Assembly (NCBI GenBank): GCA_951799405.1
Contig: OX637342.1
Span: 18,895,298-18,959,297 of the forward strand
From: Agapetus fuscipes
Taxonomy: Eukaryota; Arthropoda; Insecta; Trichoptera; Glossosomatidae
DNA: 64,000 nt
Direction of reading: 5' to 3'
A program made the translations under genes and the position numbers. Positions 1 to 12,047 of the stretch are shown piece by piece. Below the pieces are notes generated by a model. The model was given only the letters and a program-made list of their open reading frames with translations, searched no databases and was not told the DNA's origin. The number at the start of each line of letters is the position of its first letter. The first letter of the stretch is position 1.

Positions 1-109
1 ATTTTCCGCTTATGGTACGTGTTGTAACTGTGTGAGGACTTGATGCTCCAGACGGTTTCCTGTGTTTGCTCTTCTGCTGCCTTTCCGAGTGTACAAGTTT
101 TTAGCCAAC
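1..109 (-). CDS. Candidate terminal coding exon at window edge, possibly IR93a tail
   Basis: On the minus strand ttttattccag is followed by sequence open in two frames. The frame that continues phase 1 from IR93a exon 17 stays open to the window edge (ends SHSYNTYHKRK). The other reads LAKNLYTRKGSRRANTGN and stops at 10-12. Neither supplies the missing second half of M4, so an M4 exon would have to lie between. The 18-kb gap and the absence of clear homology keep this tentative. Confidence 0.3.
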
Positions 110-1141
110 CTGGAATAAAACAACGTGTGGATTAACTTTCTGCGAAAATGCTTGTCAGTTTTATTCTCAACGCTTCTCCGACAAAAACAATTAAAAATGG
201 GTAAGTTGCCATTTTAATGTAAGTATTACTAAAGAAAATAATGGCGTTGTATCTGTTAAAGAAATGCATACAGTATCCACTGTCCATTTTTGTACTGTCT
301 CCGTTTATATAAGGAATATTATTTTTTCTAGGTGGTTACAGGTCTCAGATCGGTGTCAATTAATAGGACCGTTAGCAGCCAATAACACAAAGTATTGGTT
401 TTGCAATCAAGCTGTGTGACTTGATTTTTTTTTGTGTTGGTCATTTATGTGGACTCCATCGGTAAAAAAGCTTCAGGAACCAAAAATATAAAGTAGATTT
501 TAAATAAGAAGGTAAATATGTTCAAAACCATTTTTTCACAAAAGCGTGGGATTTGTATGTAAAGATTTCTAATATACCTAATATTTTTTAGTGTTGATCT
601 GTTAACACAGTGAAAGTCCATTTTTTAAATATTTAAAAAAAATCTAATAAACTTGTAAAAAAAAATGTAAAAAAAAAATCAGATTAGATTCAAAGAAACT
701 GAGTGATTGGGGATACAGGACGATATGTAAGAATAAATTTTGTTCTCACCTTGGAAGAGACTTGTCTTTGATCACGTATTTTGGGCAGAGTTTTGTCATT
801 GACACATGTATTTCTTGACTAAGAGAGATAATAAGAACACTGGTGTTGGTTGCTGGTCTTGCTGTGAGCAGGAATGACTAACGAATGAACGTGACGCCGC
901 GAGGACTTGCCTTTTAAAGCGGATCCATCCTTGGCAACACAACCAGTTTGACATCTCCGTTCCGGAGTTTCAATGAATATGTAATTTCAAAAATCGGTGA
1001 TCATGCAGCTGTCCAGTGATGGAATAGAGTCTGACCACACATTAAATGTTATGAGAAGCTCTCAAACAATACGTATAATCGTATAGATACCATGAACTTT
1101 ACTGTAAGTATACTACGCCTGAAAACGTACGAGATCCAAAG

Positions 1142-1222
1142 AATAACAATAATAATATTAGGATGATTTATTTGGTGAGCGCTGTTTTTGTGTGTATCAC
1201 ACCTCAAGAGCACTCTACAAGA
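1142..1222 (-). mobile_element. SINE-B 3' fragment
   Basis: Tail and end of the body only (ATTAGGATGATTTATTTGG). Confidence 0.65.
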
Positions 1223-1604
1223 ATAGTTAGAAGAGACAAACTATAGGTTTTCCTAACTCATGAGATTTTCGGAACAATAACCATGAGAAACAAATTATTT
1301 ATCCTACGAAACTTTGAAATTCTTATGACAAACTGCGAGATACAATTTATTGAACTAAAAAAGTAAAAGATTTCAAGATCTAGAGAACTAAAAGTTACAA
1401 ACTCCTTGCCTGAAAACTACGAGATTATGTATGTGAAGACAACCTGAGAGAAACAAAATACTCTTTGTGAGAAAAACTGCGATATTCTAAGATTTAAAAA
1501 TACAATATACCTAAGTATGCACAAACATTTTTTCTACTCCCATTTGGTAATATACTAATTGCAAAACTGCTAACGCAATCACAATGCTATACATTTCTAC
1601 ACCC

Positions 1605-1629
1605 GTTGCGTAATGTTACATTACGCAAC
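1605..1629. repeat. Short palindrome
   Basis: GTTGCGTAATG, three bases, CATTACGCAAC. Confidence 0.8.
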
Positions 1630-2014
1630 CGGTAACCGTGTTGAAATGAAAATGTGCGCATGCGCATTGTCAGAATTGGAACCATTTTTTAATTTCAAAT
1701 GTCAACCTTGTATGGGGGTATGAAGACCTGTCAATCCAAGATGGCCGCAAGCGATCAGCTGATTAGGCTTCATACAATATTACTGATATTCGGTAGGTAG
1801 GAATTACCGTGGTGATGAGACTTCCAGCCCTGTTCAGATGAAAATAAATAAATTTTATGTGTAGAGTCAAATTTAAATTGTTAATAGTTGTCAAATTTAT
1901 TTATCGGAATGCTCCAAATAAAGCTTTCCTTTTTTCAAAGGAAAATAAAAGGCTTAAAAGGAAAACAATACAAAAAAATTCACCGCAAAAAATAAACAAA
2001 CTCAAAAGTTACTT

Positions 2015-2236
2015 GGTTAATAGGTGAGTATGAGGTTGACCACCTATGCAGTAAAAACTTAGTTCAGTTTGCCAATACAGTTGCAGGGCATATGCTTATT
2101 TGAGTTTTGGGTTTGAATGTTTAAGCTTACATGCAGGATGTAAAAGCGCGACCTTATATGTGTCGGCTTGTGGGCATGAATTCAATATAAAACCTAAATA
2201 TAATTTATCTTTACAACTTAGGTTAGATTAGATAAT
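2015..2236 (+). repeat. Rep-A copy
   Basis: Rep-A is the 250-bp repeat starting TTCCTTGACTTATAGGTTGG, with GGCTGACCACCCATACTGT, and ending in an (AGATT)n or (TATAGAT)n tail. This copy is diverged. Confidence 0.7.
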
Positions 2237-2389
2237 CGAAGGAAATGATAAATCACACGTTTTGACAAGGGTAAAGTTTTAATTACTTCAAATGGACGAT
2301 TACATTATAATGACTATTATTCACAATTTTGTTAATTCTCTCATGGTCGTAGAAAAAGTATTGTATGCCACTGCACGTAATTAGCCTTT

Positions 2390-2463
2390 GTAACACTCGT
2401 GCTTTCTATTGTGCCATTCGGCTGCGCCTCATGGCACAAACTAGCACTCGTGTTACAAAGACT
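2390..2463. repeat. Compound stem-loop, probable MITE remnant
   Basis: Outer arms CTTTGTAACAC...GTGTTACAAAG enclose an inner stem GTGCCAT...ATGGCAC. The layout resembles a widespread animal MITE type, but I assign no family. Confidence 0.6.
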
Positions 2464-2920
2464 ATCATTACTAGGCAGTGGCATAAATAACTATTTCAAA
2501 ATATTTTTCCTGAAAATCTGCATTCTAACTAGATTTTTTTTTGTTTCTAATTCATCATCTAACAGGTTACTAAGACATATTTGTATGGATTCAAATTTTA
2601 GGAGCTAACTTTACTCTTTTTTCAATTCTATGAAAACATAATATGCACAAAGACCACTGTTAAAAAAAACATTAAAAAATTTAATTAACAAAAAAATTAA
2701 AAACAAACAATGCGTTACTATACGAAAAGCTTACAAATAATATATGATTATGGACTGAGCACATTTTGAATATACAATGTGTTTTCTCAGCGGGCAAACG
2801 TTACACCTCTACAGAACTTCTTTAGAAACCCATAATATTATTTTGGCCTTTTCCCTAGCAACCCGGCCGTGAAACATAACAATTAAGTTGACTATTGAAT
2901 TGATGTCGAATCCATTTGTC

Positions 2921-3006
2921 ATGCTGAAAAGGCTGTGTAAAAACTTCAGCGATAAACTTTAAATCCAAAGCTTCTCACTGAAGTTTTTACACAGCCTTTT
3001 CAGCAT
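2921..3006. repeat. Perfect 29-bp-arm hairpin
   Basis: Arms 2921-2949 and 2978-3006 (ATGCTGAAAAGGCTGTGTAA...) are perfect inverse copies with a 28-base loop. Confidence 0.9.
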
Positions 3007-3130
3007 AAGTTTTTTTTTTTTTTTTAGATTTGTGAAGAGGAATACAATTCACCAACCTATTCTGCCTGGCTAGACACAGGTATTAATATCATCAATTAAT
3101 AATTCATTATGGTTTATTTTAATGAAGTAT

Positions 3131-3306
3131 ACTTGACTGATAGGTTGCAATGCGGCTGACCACCCATACTGTAAAAAATGGTTCACTTTGCCAATGTCAC
3201 CCCTGCTTCAGGGAAGGTCGGCAAGAGTTGCAGGGCTTATGTTCATTTGAGATTGGGTTTTTTTATATTGTAGGTCCACATGCAGCATGTGTAAGCGCGA
3301 AATTAT
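3131..3306 (+). repeat. Rep-A copy, 3' truncated
   Basis: CTTGACTGATAGGTTGCAATG to GCGCGAAATTATG. Lies between two SINE-D tails. Confidence 0.75.
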
Positions 3307-3560
3307 GTTATATATGAAGAGGAATACAATTTACCAACCTATTCTGCCTGGCCAGACACAGGTATAAATATCATCAATTAATAATTCATTATGGTTTATT
3401 TTAATGAATTATTAATTAATAATACACAATTACCTACATCTGTTGAACAAGCGTCAAAGTTATGGTCAAATGACTCAAGCGGGGATCGAACCAACGTTAT
3501 TCCATCCTAAACACGCTGGAAAGTACAGCCCACTTGGCCTCCTCGGCCATAACACCGAGA
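3307..3560 (-). mobile_element. SINE-D copy (tRNA-Leu/Ser-like head)
   Basis: Minus-strand head GGTGTTATGGCCGAGGAGG and box B GGTTCGATCCCC, tail GGCAGAATAGGTTGG. A tail fragment of a second copy is at 3010-3130. Confidence 0.72.
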
Positions 3561-3821
3561 TTCTCTTTTAGATTCTTGCATAAAATGAAAAACATCTACA
3601 ACAAAGCTCCCCTTGCACTTCAGTATTATATTTTTTAGTATTTTTCGCCACACAAATATTTGGTCGGAGTTTAATTATTATTATTATTAATCTGCGTGAA
3701 CGGGCACGTACAAATTATTTTTTGTAAATTATTTTCCATTGCACGCACTAAAAACAAAAAACGAAAAAATAACGAAATAGATTATCAGACTGATTATCTT
3801 TAATTAATTTAAATTACATTA

Positions 3822-4110
3822 GGCTGATTTATTTGGTGAGCGCTGTTTTTGTGTGTATCACACCTAAAGAGCCTTCTGCGAGCTAGGTCGTCGCTGTAGA
3901 AAGCGCCAATTCTCAAGCAAGACCCAGTTGTTGTAAGGCTGGATGGACCTTTTAATGACCGATCTTTGGTAAAGGTTTATGAATTTTTCAACCCAGCGAA
4001 GAGCAAATTTGAAAATATAAATGGTGTATTTTTTGTGCTCCGCCGGAATTCGAACCCACAACCTTCCAGTTACGAGTCCAAAGTGTTACCACTTGGCCTA
4101 CGGACCAGTC
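3822..4110 (-). mobile_element. SINE-B copy
   Basis: tRNA-derived: box B (GGTTCGAATTCC-like) near 4050 and box A-like GTAGGCCAAGTGG near 4105; tail at 3822. Confidence 0.8.
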
Positions 4111-4366
4111 GCTTCTCTTAGATAATCTAATCTAAGTTGCAAGGATATATTAACATTTAAAACTCTCAAATGCATGCCCACAAACAAACACGTGTAGTTC
4201 GTGCTTACAAATGCTGAATGTGTACTTACAAATAAAATCCAAACCTCAAATGAACATAAGCCCTACAACTTTTGCCGACCTTTCCTGACACAGGGGTGAC
4301 ATTGGCAAAGTCAACCATTTTGCACAGTATGGGTGGTCAGCCTCATACCAACCTATAAGTCAAGGA
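4111..4366 (-). repeat. Rep-A copy
   Basis: Tail at 4116, TATAAGTCAAGGAAT at the right. Confidence 0.82.
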
Positions 4367-4582
4367 ATCAATCTGAAATTTTAACATTTATTTCTAAGAC
4401 TGTGTATTTCATAAAAACATATCAATTTTATCATCCAGAATTAAAATATACTTAATCATCTGAAATAATGTTTGTACACGTGTGATTTTAATTAGGAGAA
4501 AGGAACTGTTGTGGAGGATAAATTAACAAAAACTTTTTATTTATGGAATTCCCTATTTAATTAAATGAATTAATTCATATTA

Positions 4583-4850
4583 CGATGGTTTATTTGTTGA
4601 GCGCTGTTTTTGTGTACTTCAAGAGCCCTCTGCAAGCTTGGTATTCACTTTAGAAAGCACCAATTCTCAAGCAAGACCCAATTGGTGTAAGGCTGGATGG
4701 ACCTGTAGTGACTGGTCTTTGGTAAAGGCCGATTAATTTTTCAACCTAAGGAAGAGCATATTTGAAAAAAAATCTTGCTCAGCCGGGGTTCCCACTACCA
4801 TTCAATCTCGAGTCCGAAGTGTTAACCACTAGACTATGGACCTACATCAG
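4583..4850 (-). mobile_element. SINE-B copy, diverged
   Basis: Shares ATTTGTTGAGCGCTGTTTTTG, the AGCAAGACCCAATTG segment and a GTCCATAGTCTAGTGGTTAA head. Confidence 0.75.
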
Positions 4851-4994
4851 GTCTACTGAAAACAATTCCCAGTAATTTTAAAATACATAAAAAATAATTT
4901 GATCAAAAGACACGACACATGAATTGTCATAGACGATATTAATTAAATAAAACGCAGTTTAAATTCACTTTTATATTATTTTAACTTTGTCAAA

Positions 4995-5022
4995 CGTTTT
5001 CGCCTAAAAAGGCATCATCAGG
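4995..5022 (-). ncRNA. Hammerhead-like hairpin motif
   Basis: Minus strand CTGATGATGCC-TTTTT-AGGC-GAAAACG. Core boxes are present, but one extra T separates CTGATGA from the stem. Confidence 0.35.
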
Positions 5023-5159
5023 ACAATGACAAATCAAATTAACAATTAAGTAAGACGAAATTGTGAAGTCACACGGCGGGGTTACTTGGGAAAATGCAAA
5101 CAAATATTTTGTTATCGGTTGCTAAGGACGGTAGTCTCCTACAAGTGTGACTTTTCTCG

Positions 5160-5766
5160 TAACTGTAACTGTAACTGTAACTCTGTCGCCATTCCGCTAG
5201 GGGTGGCCAGAGCCTCTGCAGAACTGCCTCCATTTTTTCCTATCCTTACAAACCTCTTTCAATTCATTCATATCCATCACCTTTTTCATGCATTTTCTTC
5301 TTTTACGCTCACTTTGTAAATCCCATTCTTTCACAATCTCCTCAATCTGATCACTCCATACTTTTCTCGGTCGTCCCTTCCCTCTTTTTCCTTTCACACT
5401 TTTTTTGTATACATACTTTGTCAGTCTATCATCGTTCATTCTTTACACATGCCGAAACCATCTCATCACATTCTTTTGTACCTTAACTTTCACATCCTCT
5501 TTCAAATTGCATTCTTTTTTTACCCATTCATTCCTATCTCTATCCCTCAGAGTTTTTCCTGTCGTGCTTCTCAAATGATTCATTTCCACCGTACATACTT
5601 TACTCATTTCGCTATGGTTCACTGTCCATGCTTCACTTCCATAAATCAAAGTCGGTAACAATATGGCATTGTGTACCGCCATTCTCAGATCCATCGTCAA
5701 TCCCGCCGAGAAAAAAGGTCTAATTTCTAAAGTGGCCGTTACAATTACATGTACTGTTAATGTCAT
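5160..5766 (-). mobile_element. LINE-A 3' fragment
   Basis: Encodes the C-terminal end of a non-LTR retrotransposon ORF2: LIYGSEAWTVNHSEMSKV, RWFRHVERMNDDRLTKYVY and GKRGKGRPRKVWSDQIEEIV. Ends in a (TGTAAC)n tail at 5160-5185. Broken by a frameshift near 5440. Confidence 0.8.
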
Positions 5767-6207
5767 TTAGGTTAATATAGGTACTATACTAAAAATGTGA
5801 ACATATCTGTGTACAATATTTTTTAATAATTAACATTTCAACAAAAAAATAACAATAAAAATACTTCCGGTCTGCTTTTGCAAAAATGGCCAAAATAAAA
5901 ATAAAATTTTGCAAAACTTCCGCACATGGCAAAAGTTTAAAGTACAAGGCCGATTAGAAAATAAAATGATGATAACAGATGCCTCATTAGGCGAAAATGT
6001 TGGAGCAAAAAACATAAAGAAATAAGTAAATAAGCGAATTAAAACTCTGTTTTTATCCAATCGAATTTTGAAATAATAATAATTACCTTTCACTGTCTTA
6101 ATATATTTACATTTAAAAGTATAATATATGATAATAACTGTTTTGAATGCTTCCCTACACTAAATTGCAATCTACATTTTTATTTATTGTTTAACTATGT
6201 ACATTTG

Positions 6208-6330
6208 TCGGTGTTATAGTCGCGGGGATCAAGTCGGGTTATTTGGAACCGCCTGCAAAATTGAAAAACTGGCCAGGCAAAATAGGTTGGTGGATTGCAT
6301 TCCTTTCCACAAATCTATTTAAAAAAAAAA
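6208..6330 (+). mobile_element. SINE-D copy, internally deleted
   Basis: Head GGTGTTATAGTCGCGGGG and tail ACTGGCCAGGCAAAATAGG plus poly(A). Confidence 0.65.
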
Positions 6331-6389
6331 TGTACGTGCTGAATTCGAATTTTCCTTTTCGTGATTGTTGCTTGATTTGTTAGTTATGG

Positions 6390-6490
6390 TTAGTATGAGT
6401 CTGACCACCCATACTGTAAAAAACGGTTCACTTTACCAATTTCACCCCTGCTACAGAGAAGGCCAGCAAGCTTTGTTGGGCTTATGTTGC
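6390..6490 (+). repeat. Rep-A 5' half
   Basis: GAGTCTGACCACCCATACTG to the TTGGGCTTATG segment. Confidence 0.65.
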
Positions 6491-6499
6491 GTGTGTTTC

Positions 6500-7045
6500 T
6501 TAACTTATAGGTTAGTATGCAGCTGACCACCAATGCTGTAGAAAATAGTTCAGTTTACCAATGTCGCCCCTGTTTCGCGGAAGGTGAGAGTTGCTGGGCT
6601 TATGTTCATTTGAGATTGCGTTTTTAATAATAATATTAGGATGATTTATTTGGTGAGCGCTGTTTTTGTGTGTATCACACCTCAAGAGCCCTCTGCGAGC
6701 TTGGTCATCGCTGTAGAAAGCGCCAATTCTCAAGCAAGACCCAGTTGTTGTAAGGTTGGATGGACCTTTCAGTGACCGGTCTTTGGTAAAGGTTTATGAA
6801 TTTTTCAACTCAGCGAAGAGCACATTCGAAATATAAATGGTATATTTTTGTGCTCCACCGGGATTCGAATCCACAACCTTCCATTTACGAGTCCGAAGTG
6901 TTGCCACTGTACTACGGACCGGTCCAAGTTTTTATGTTGGAAGTCCACATGTGGCATGTGTTAGCGTGAACTTATCTATATTAATAGAATGCAGGTTATA
7001 TGAATCTTAAATGTCATATATCTTTGCAATTGAGATTATAGATTG
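6500..7045 (+). repeat. Rep-A copy split by SINE-B
   Basis: 5' part 6500-6625, 3' part 6933-7045. Confidence 0.75.
6626..6932 (-). mobile_element. SINE-B copy inside Rep-A
   Basis: Complete copy with (ATT)n tail at 6626-6637. It splits the Rep-A copy at 6500-7045. Confidence 0.82.
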
Positions 7046-7189
7046 TAGTGTAAAAAGTATTTATTTTCCTGAAAGAAAAATATCAGGCCAAGCTGCCTCG
7101 GAAAAAAAACATTGTCGTAAAAAAATAAAAAATACCACAAGTAGGTAGTATCTTATGGACTTTGTGAAAACTGAATAAATATACATATT

Positions 7190-7375
7190 ATTTGTATGTG
7201 GGCAGAGTGAGAATAAGAGAAGAGTGTGTATGAGGAAAGTGATGAATGTTGAAGAGATGAAAGAGATATGCAAGGATTGAAAAAAAAGTGAAGACGCATC
7301 TGCGGAGGAGCCGGCCAACCCCTAGTGGAACGTCGCTGGATACAGTACAGTACAGTACAGTATGGAATGGCAGAA
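7190..7375 (+). mobile_element. LINE-B 3' end
   Basis: Degenerate end of a related LINE (agtgagaataagag... ggaagcg) with a (CAGTA)n tail at 7341-7362. Confidence 0.6.
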
Positions 7376-7604
7376 GTACCATATTTTCGGGAAGGTATTT
7401 TTAGCAGAAACCTGTATTTGCTTTCACAAATTCTATTTTTAGGTTCAGGTTAAGTGCAGTGGATTCTCCTCGATTATAATATTATGCTGCATGCTTTTAG
7501 TGCAATAACAAAATCCAGTTTTTACCAAAGTCAGTTCCTGCTTATATTCTTACGGCATGAACTCTTTGCAATAAATAAAACAGGAACTCAGAAATTAGAA
7601 GAAA

Positions 7605-7907
7605 ATGTGACTGTAAGTGTAACTCTGTCGCCATTCTGCTAGGGGTGGCCAGAGCCTCTGCAGAGTTGCCTCCATTTTTTCTATCCTGACATACTTCTTT
7701 CAATTCATTCATATCCATCCCCTTTTTCATGCATTTTCTTCTTTTACGCCATTCTTTCACAATCTCCTCAATCTGATCACTCCATACTTTTCTCGGTCGT
7801 CCCTTACCTCTTTTTCCTTTCACACTACCTCAATATACATATTTTGTCAGACTATCATCATTCATTCTTTCCACATGCCCAAACCATCTCATCATATTCT
7901 TTTGTAC
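7605..7907 (-). mobile_element. LINE-A 3' fragment interrupted by the LTR element
   Basis: Same family as 5160-5766 (KGKRGKGRPRKVWSDQIEE; MRWFGHVERMNDD). The gypsy element is inserted at its right end. Confidence 0.8.
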
Positions 7908-8070
7908 TGTAGTGATTTTGTACCTAACAGGGCTGTTAATTTTGAATTTTAGAATGCTGCTTCTTTTGTTCCCAAAAACAATAGCTTGGAAAAAACAATA
8001 AAATTTGCGTGTAAGAAAAGGGCATGCAAGAGTTTTATTTAATAACACCCAACACTCAAAGACATTTACA
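7908..8070 (+). repeat. 5' LTR
   Basis: TG...CA termini; contains AATAAA-like signals. One mismatch to the 3' LTR. Confidence 0.96.
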
Positions 8071-8122
8071 TTGGTGACCCCGACTTGAATAAACAGTTAA
8101 AAAGGGTGTTATTCCAATTAAA

Positions 8123-8611
8123 TTGAAACAGCTGGCGGGAACAAACTCAGCAGATAGCACAATCGTGAAAAGACTGTGGTTACATCGATTACCACAATCC
8201 GTCCAAGTTATCTTATCTGGGTCAAATAACCAACCGCTGTCAGAGCAGGCAGCAACGGCAGACCGGATCATGGAGGTATACCAGAACAGCGAGCATACTG
8301 TTGCTGCGACCTCCCAGTCCTCCGCTCTCACTGCATCTTCTACGTCACCCAAGACTGAAGAATCCAACATGCAGTATATAATTAAACAACTGGAAGCAAT
8401 CAATAAAAGGTTAGAGCGCCTTGAGCAGTGCAACCGAAACCGCAGCCAGAGCCGTAACCGAAATCACAACCGTGACCTGAAAAATAATCAGAACGGGAAA
8501 CAGAACCAGCAGACAGGTTACTGTTACTTCCATAATAAGTACGGAAACAAAGCGTACAAGTGCACCGAACCCTGCAAGTTTCCGGGAAACTTCACAAGCC
8601 CCCCACAGTAG
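8123..8611 (+). CDS. Truncated gag-like protein with zinc knuckle
   Basis: 162 codons from the first ATG after the primer-binding site. It begins in what is usually the middle of gypsy-type gag ([20 protein letters not shown]), continues with a coiled-coil-like stretch ([16 protein letters not shown]) and a basic Asn/Arg tract, and ends with a zinc knuckle of type [18 protein letters not shown]. The N-terminal capsid half seems to be missing, which would explain the short element. Pol overlaps its last 52 bases in the -1 frame. Confidence 0.85.
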   Translation: MKQLAGTNSADSTIVKRLWLHRLPQSVQVILSGSNNQPLSEQAATADRIMEVYQNSEHTVAATSQSSALTASSTSPKTEESNMQYIIKQLEAINKRLERLEQCNRNRSQSRNRNHNRDLKNNQNGKQNQQTGYCYFHNKYGNKAYKCTEPCKFPGNFTSPPQ

Positions 8612-11600
8612 CAGCGAGTGAGGAGCTAAAGAAAAATTGCTGCAGACTTGTCATCAGAGACCAGCGGTCCAACAAAAGGTTTTTGATCGATACTGGGTCT
8701 GACATATCAGCGATCCCAAAAACAGTAAATACACCTCATAAACTAGCATCACCAACACTGTATGCTGCAAATGGTACAAGAATTCAGACGTATGGCACGC
8801 ACACCATCTCCATTGATGTAGGCTTGCGCCGTCTCTTTTCATGGACGTTCATCATTGCAGACGTCACTCAACCGATTATAGGTGCGGATTTTTTAAGCCA
8901 CCACAATCTTCTCGTGGACCTCAAGAAGAAACAACTCGTCGATGGTACCACAGGGCTCATAGCCATCGCTAACCGGTTGCTAGGCCCATCAGATGGCCTG
9001 TCAACTATTGACGTGAATAACAAAGACGATTATAACATGATACTTCAACAGTTCCCAAGCATCACGAGACCTCAAATCCATCATGCATCTACACGACATA
9101 GTGTCAAGCACGCCATCCAAACAACTGGACGCCCTGTTTTTGCGAAAGCTCGTCGACTAGCACCAAAACAGTTGGAAGCTGCTAAGGAGGAGTTTAGAAA
9201 AATGTGTGAGCAAGGTATCTGCCAACCATCAAAGAGCAGCTGGTCGAGCCCACTGCATATGGTCAGTAAGCCCAATGGAGGTTGGCGACCATGCGGCGAC
9301 TATAGACAGTTGAATGCTCAAACGATACCGGATCGATACCCGATCCCGAGTTTACAGGACTTCTCACACAAATTGAACAAAATGAGCATCTTCAGCACTA
9401 TTGATCTTACTCGAGCGTACCACCAAATTTCAATTGAAGATGATGATGTGGAAAAAACCGCAATAATCACACCGTTCGGGTTATTTGAATTTAAAGCGAT
9501 GCAATTTGGATTGTGCAACGCTGCACAGAGTTTTCAACGGTTCATGCACAAAGTTCTGCAAGACTTGGAATTCTGTTTTGTCTACATAGACGACATCCTC
9601 ATAGCATCAAGAGATGCAACGCAACATAAAGATCATCTCAGACAACTGTTCACAAGACTCACCGAATATGGACTTGTGATCAATCCTGACAAATGTGTCT
9701 TCGGTGCTCAGGAAGTAAAATTCTTAGGCCAACTCATCAACAAACAAGGGATAAAGCCCGCTGAAGAGAAAGTGAAGGCAATTTGTGATTACGCGTTGCC
9801 CACAACTGCAAAAGACTTGAGAAGATTCTTAGGAATGATAAATTTCTATAGAAAATTCATCCCCAAGGCAATTGAAAAACAGCAAATACTCTACGACTCC
9901 ATCGCGAAAGTGAAAAAAGGGGACAAGAAACCGATCACATGGACAGAAGAAATGATTCACGCTTTTAAACAAACAAAAACTGATCTGGCAAACGCAACAT
10001 TGCTAATACACTCTGATGAAAATGCAGAAATCTCCATCATGGTGGACGCATCCAACACTGCAATGGGAGCCGTCTTGCAACAATGGACCCACAACCAATG
10101 GTCTCCGCTGGCATTCTACTCCAAGAAATTTTCAGCAGCTCAATTGAAATACAGCACATATGACAGAGAGCTGACAGCACTATATGAAGCTGTAAAATAT
10201 TTCCGCAGAATGTTGGAAGGTAGAAGCTTCCATATTAAAACGGATCATAAGCCCATAACTTATGCATTTAACAAAAACAAACAAAACGCATCTCCACGAC
10301 AAGAGCGACAATTGGATTATGTGTCCCAATTCACCACGGACATAAGATATGTGCCAGGTGAGGAAAATGTTGTTGCAGATGCACTTTCAAGAGTGGAAAC
10401 TATTGCAATTCCACCGCAAACCGACTTCGAGCAAATGGCAGAAGAACAAAAACAAGATTCAGAACTAGAAACATTTTTCACTGAAAATTCTTCACTCCAG
10501 ATGAAACAACTATTAATTCCCGGAGGCAATAAAATGATTTGGTGTGACACATCAACAGGAACTATAAGACCATTTGTTCCCAGAAGTATGAGAAAAAATA
10601 TTATACAGCAATACCATGATATCAGTCATACTGGACCAAAGCCTACGTACAAATCAATAAGAACAAGGTACGTTTGGCCCAACATGCAAAGTGACATAAA
10701 AAAGTTGGTAAAGACATGTATCAGTTGCCAAAGGACTAAAACATCCAGGCACACAACAAGTCCACTGCAAGAATTTCCTACACCAGACGAAAGATTCCAG
10801 TGGATACACATAGACTTGGTAGGACCACTCCCACCATCTCAAGGACAAACCTACTGTCTGACCATCATCGATCGATATACAAGATGGCCAGAAGCTATAC
10901 CAATAAGTGACATCACAGCCAAAACAGTGGCTGCCGCTCTGATCACAAACTGGATAGCAAGATTCGGCGTTCCTGCAACTATTGTCACTGATCAAGGACG
11001 ACAGTTTGAATCCCAGCTATTTTTCGAAATCACAAAAACACTAGGAATCAAACACAACAGGACAACAGCCTATCACCCTCAGTCTAACGGCTTAATTGAA
11101 AGATGGCATCGTACCCTTAAGGCTGCTATCAAAGCTCACACAACAGTGAAATGGACCGAACATCTCCCGATGATTCTCCTTGGCTTGCGGAATGCTATTC
11201 GCGAGGACATTGGACACTCTCCAGCAGAACTGACGTATGGAACTACCCTACGACTGCCAGGTGACTTCTTCCAAGATACAACACCAGCAGAACCAGGTTC
11301 ATTCGCAAGAGAACTACAGCAGTCATTACAAGATATAAGACCAACACCAACAGGCAATCATGGGAAAAGACGGACCTTTGTACACAAAGCACTGAAAGAT
11401 TGTACACATGTGTTTGTGCGAACTGACGCTTCTCGTACTCCACTACAAGCACCGTACGAGGGACCTTTCTCTGTTGCCAAAAAGAGTGAAAAATACTTTT
11501 CAGTAATGATAAAAGGTCAAGCTAAAAACATCACCATAGATCGTTTGAAACCAGCTTACATGCCTGAAGATACAACAGAAACTACAAACGCAGACCCAAA

Positions 11601-11730
11601 ACCAGTACCAGTAGTAGCTAGAGAAAACACACCAACAACTGCTACTCCTGCAACTCCTGGGACTCCTGCTACTACAACCACTACAACAAGATCGGGCCGA
11701 AAAGTACACTTTCCAGACAGATTCTACTAA
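8560..11730 (+). CDS. Pol polyprotein (protease, RT, RNase H, integrase)
   Basis: 1,056 codons with no stop or frameshift. Domains in order: aspartic protease ([12 protein letters not shown], about residue 42), reverse transcriptase ([12 protein letters not shown]; catalytic YIDD in [10 protein letters not shown]), RNase H ([25 protein letters not shown]), integrase HHCC zinc finger (H...H...CISC) and core ([26 protein letters not shown] as D,D,E), then a Pro/Thr-rich end. The listed start is only the first in-frame ATG; expression is expected by -1 frameshifting from gag. Confidence 0.95.
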   Translation: MHRTLQVSGKLHKPPTVAASEELKKNCCRLVIRDQRSNKRFLIDTGSDISAIPKTVNTPHKLASPTLYAANGTRIQTYGTHTISIDVGLRRLFSWTFIIADVTQPIIGADFLSHHNLLVDLKKKQLVDGTTGLIAIANRLLGPSDGLSTIDVNNKDDYNMILQQFPSITRPQIHHASTRHSVKHAIQTTGRPVFAKARRLAPKQLEAAKEEFRKMCEQGICQPSKSSWSSPLHMVSKPNGGWRPCGDYRQLNAQTIPDRYPIPSLQDFSHKLNKMSIFSTIDLTRAYHQISIEDDDVEKTAIITPFGLFEFKAMQFGLCNAAQSFQRFMHKVLQDLEFCFVYIDDILIASRDATQHKDHLRQLFTRLTEYGLVINPDKCVFGAQEVKFLGQLINKQGIKPAEEKVKAICDYALPTTAKDLRRFLGMINFYRKFIPKAIEKQQILYDSIAKVKKGDKKPITWTEEMIHAFKQTKTDLANATLLIHSDENAEISIMVDASNTAMGAVLQQWTHNQWSPLAFYSKKFSAAQLKYSTYDRELTALYEAVKYFRRMLEGRSFHIKTDHKPITYAFNKNKQNASPRQERQLDYVSQFTTDIRYVPGEENVVADALSRVETIAIPPQTDFEQMAEEQKQDSELETFFTENSSLQMKQLLIPGGNKMIWCDTSTGTIRPFVPRSMRKNIIQQYHDISHTGPKPTYKSIRTRYVWPNMQSDIKKLVKTCISCQRTKTSRHTTSPLQEFPTPDERFQWIHIDLVGPLPPSQGQTYCLTIIDRYTRWPEAIPISDITAKTVAAALITNWIARFGVPATIVTDQGRQFESQLFFEITKTLGIKHNRTTAYHPQSNGLIERWHRTLKAAIKAHTTVKWTEHLPMILLGLRNAIREDIGHSPAELTYGTTLRLPGDFFQDTTPAEPGSFARELQQSLQDIRPTPTGNHGKRRTFVHKALKDCTHVFVRTDASRTPLQAPYEGPFSVAKKSEKYFSVMIKGQAKNITIDRLKPAYMPEDTTETTNADPKPVPVVARENTPTTATPATPGTPATTTTTTRSGRKVHFPDRFY
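8584..8590 (+). promoter_or_regulatory. -1 ribosomal frameshift heptamer GGGAAAC
   Basis: In the gag frame it is read G-GGA-AAC, the canonical X-XXY-YYZ arrangement. A -1 slip here enters the pol frame, which is open at that point. No pseudoknot was assessed. Confidence 0.75.
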
Positions 11731-11806
11731 AAACCTAAGAGAAGTCAAGATTCACCGATCACCACTTTCATCGCATCTGCCCTTGGCAAATGCTGGAGGG
11801 GACCTC

Positions 11807-11969
11807 TGTAGTGATTTTGTACCTAACAGGGCTGTTAATTTTGAATTTTAGAATGCTGCTTCTTTTGTTCCCAAAAACAATAGCTTGGAAAAAACAATAA
11901 AATTTGCGTGTAAGAAAAGGGCATGCAAGAGTTTTATTTAATAACACCCAACACTCAAAGACCTTTACA
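11807..11969 (+). repeat. 3' LTR
   Basis: Same length as the 5' LTR, one substitution. Followed by the GTAC duplication. Confidence 0.96.
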
Positions 11970-12047
11970 GTACCTTGACGCGGAGGACATACTGAGATGG
12001 AATAGGAACTATGGGAGCTGAGCGAGGAACGGCAGTAACTTTGTACA

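Larger units (their letters stand above)
110..2010. other. No gene seen
   Basis: AT-rich. A possible 69-bp exon on the minus strand (about 760-830, open between a ctctcttag acceptor and a gtgaga donor) could belong to the missing IR93a end; weak. 1780-1832 matches an arm of the 35.3-kb inverted-repeat element. Confidence 0.5.
7908..11969 (+). mobile_element. Ty3/gypsy-type LTR retrotransposon, full length, very young
   Basis: 4,062 bp bounded by 163-bp LTRs (7908-8070 and 11807-11969) that begin TGTAGTG, end TTTACA and differ at one base (GACATT against GACCTT). A perfect GTAC target duplication flanks it (7904-7907, 11970-11973). TTGGTGACCCCGACTTG follows the 5' LTR as the likely primer-binding site; GGAGGGGA precedes the 3' LTR as a polypurine tract. 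Pol is intact, gag is short and no env is present. It is inserted in a LINE-A fragment. Confidence 0.96.
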
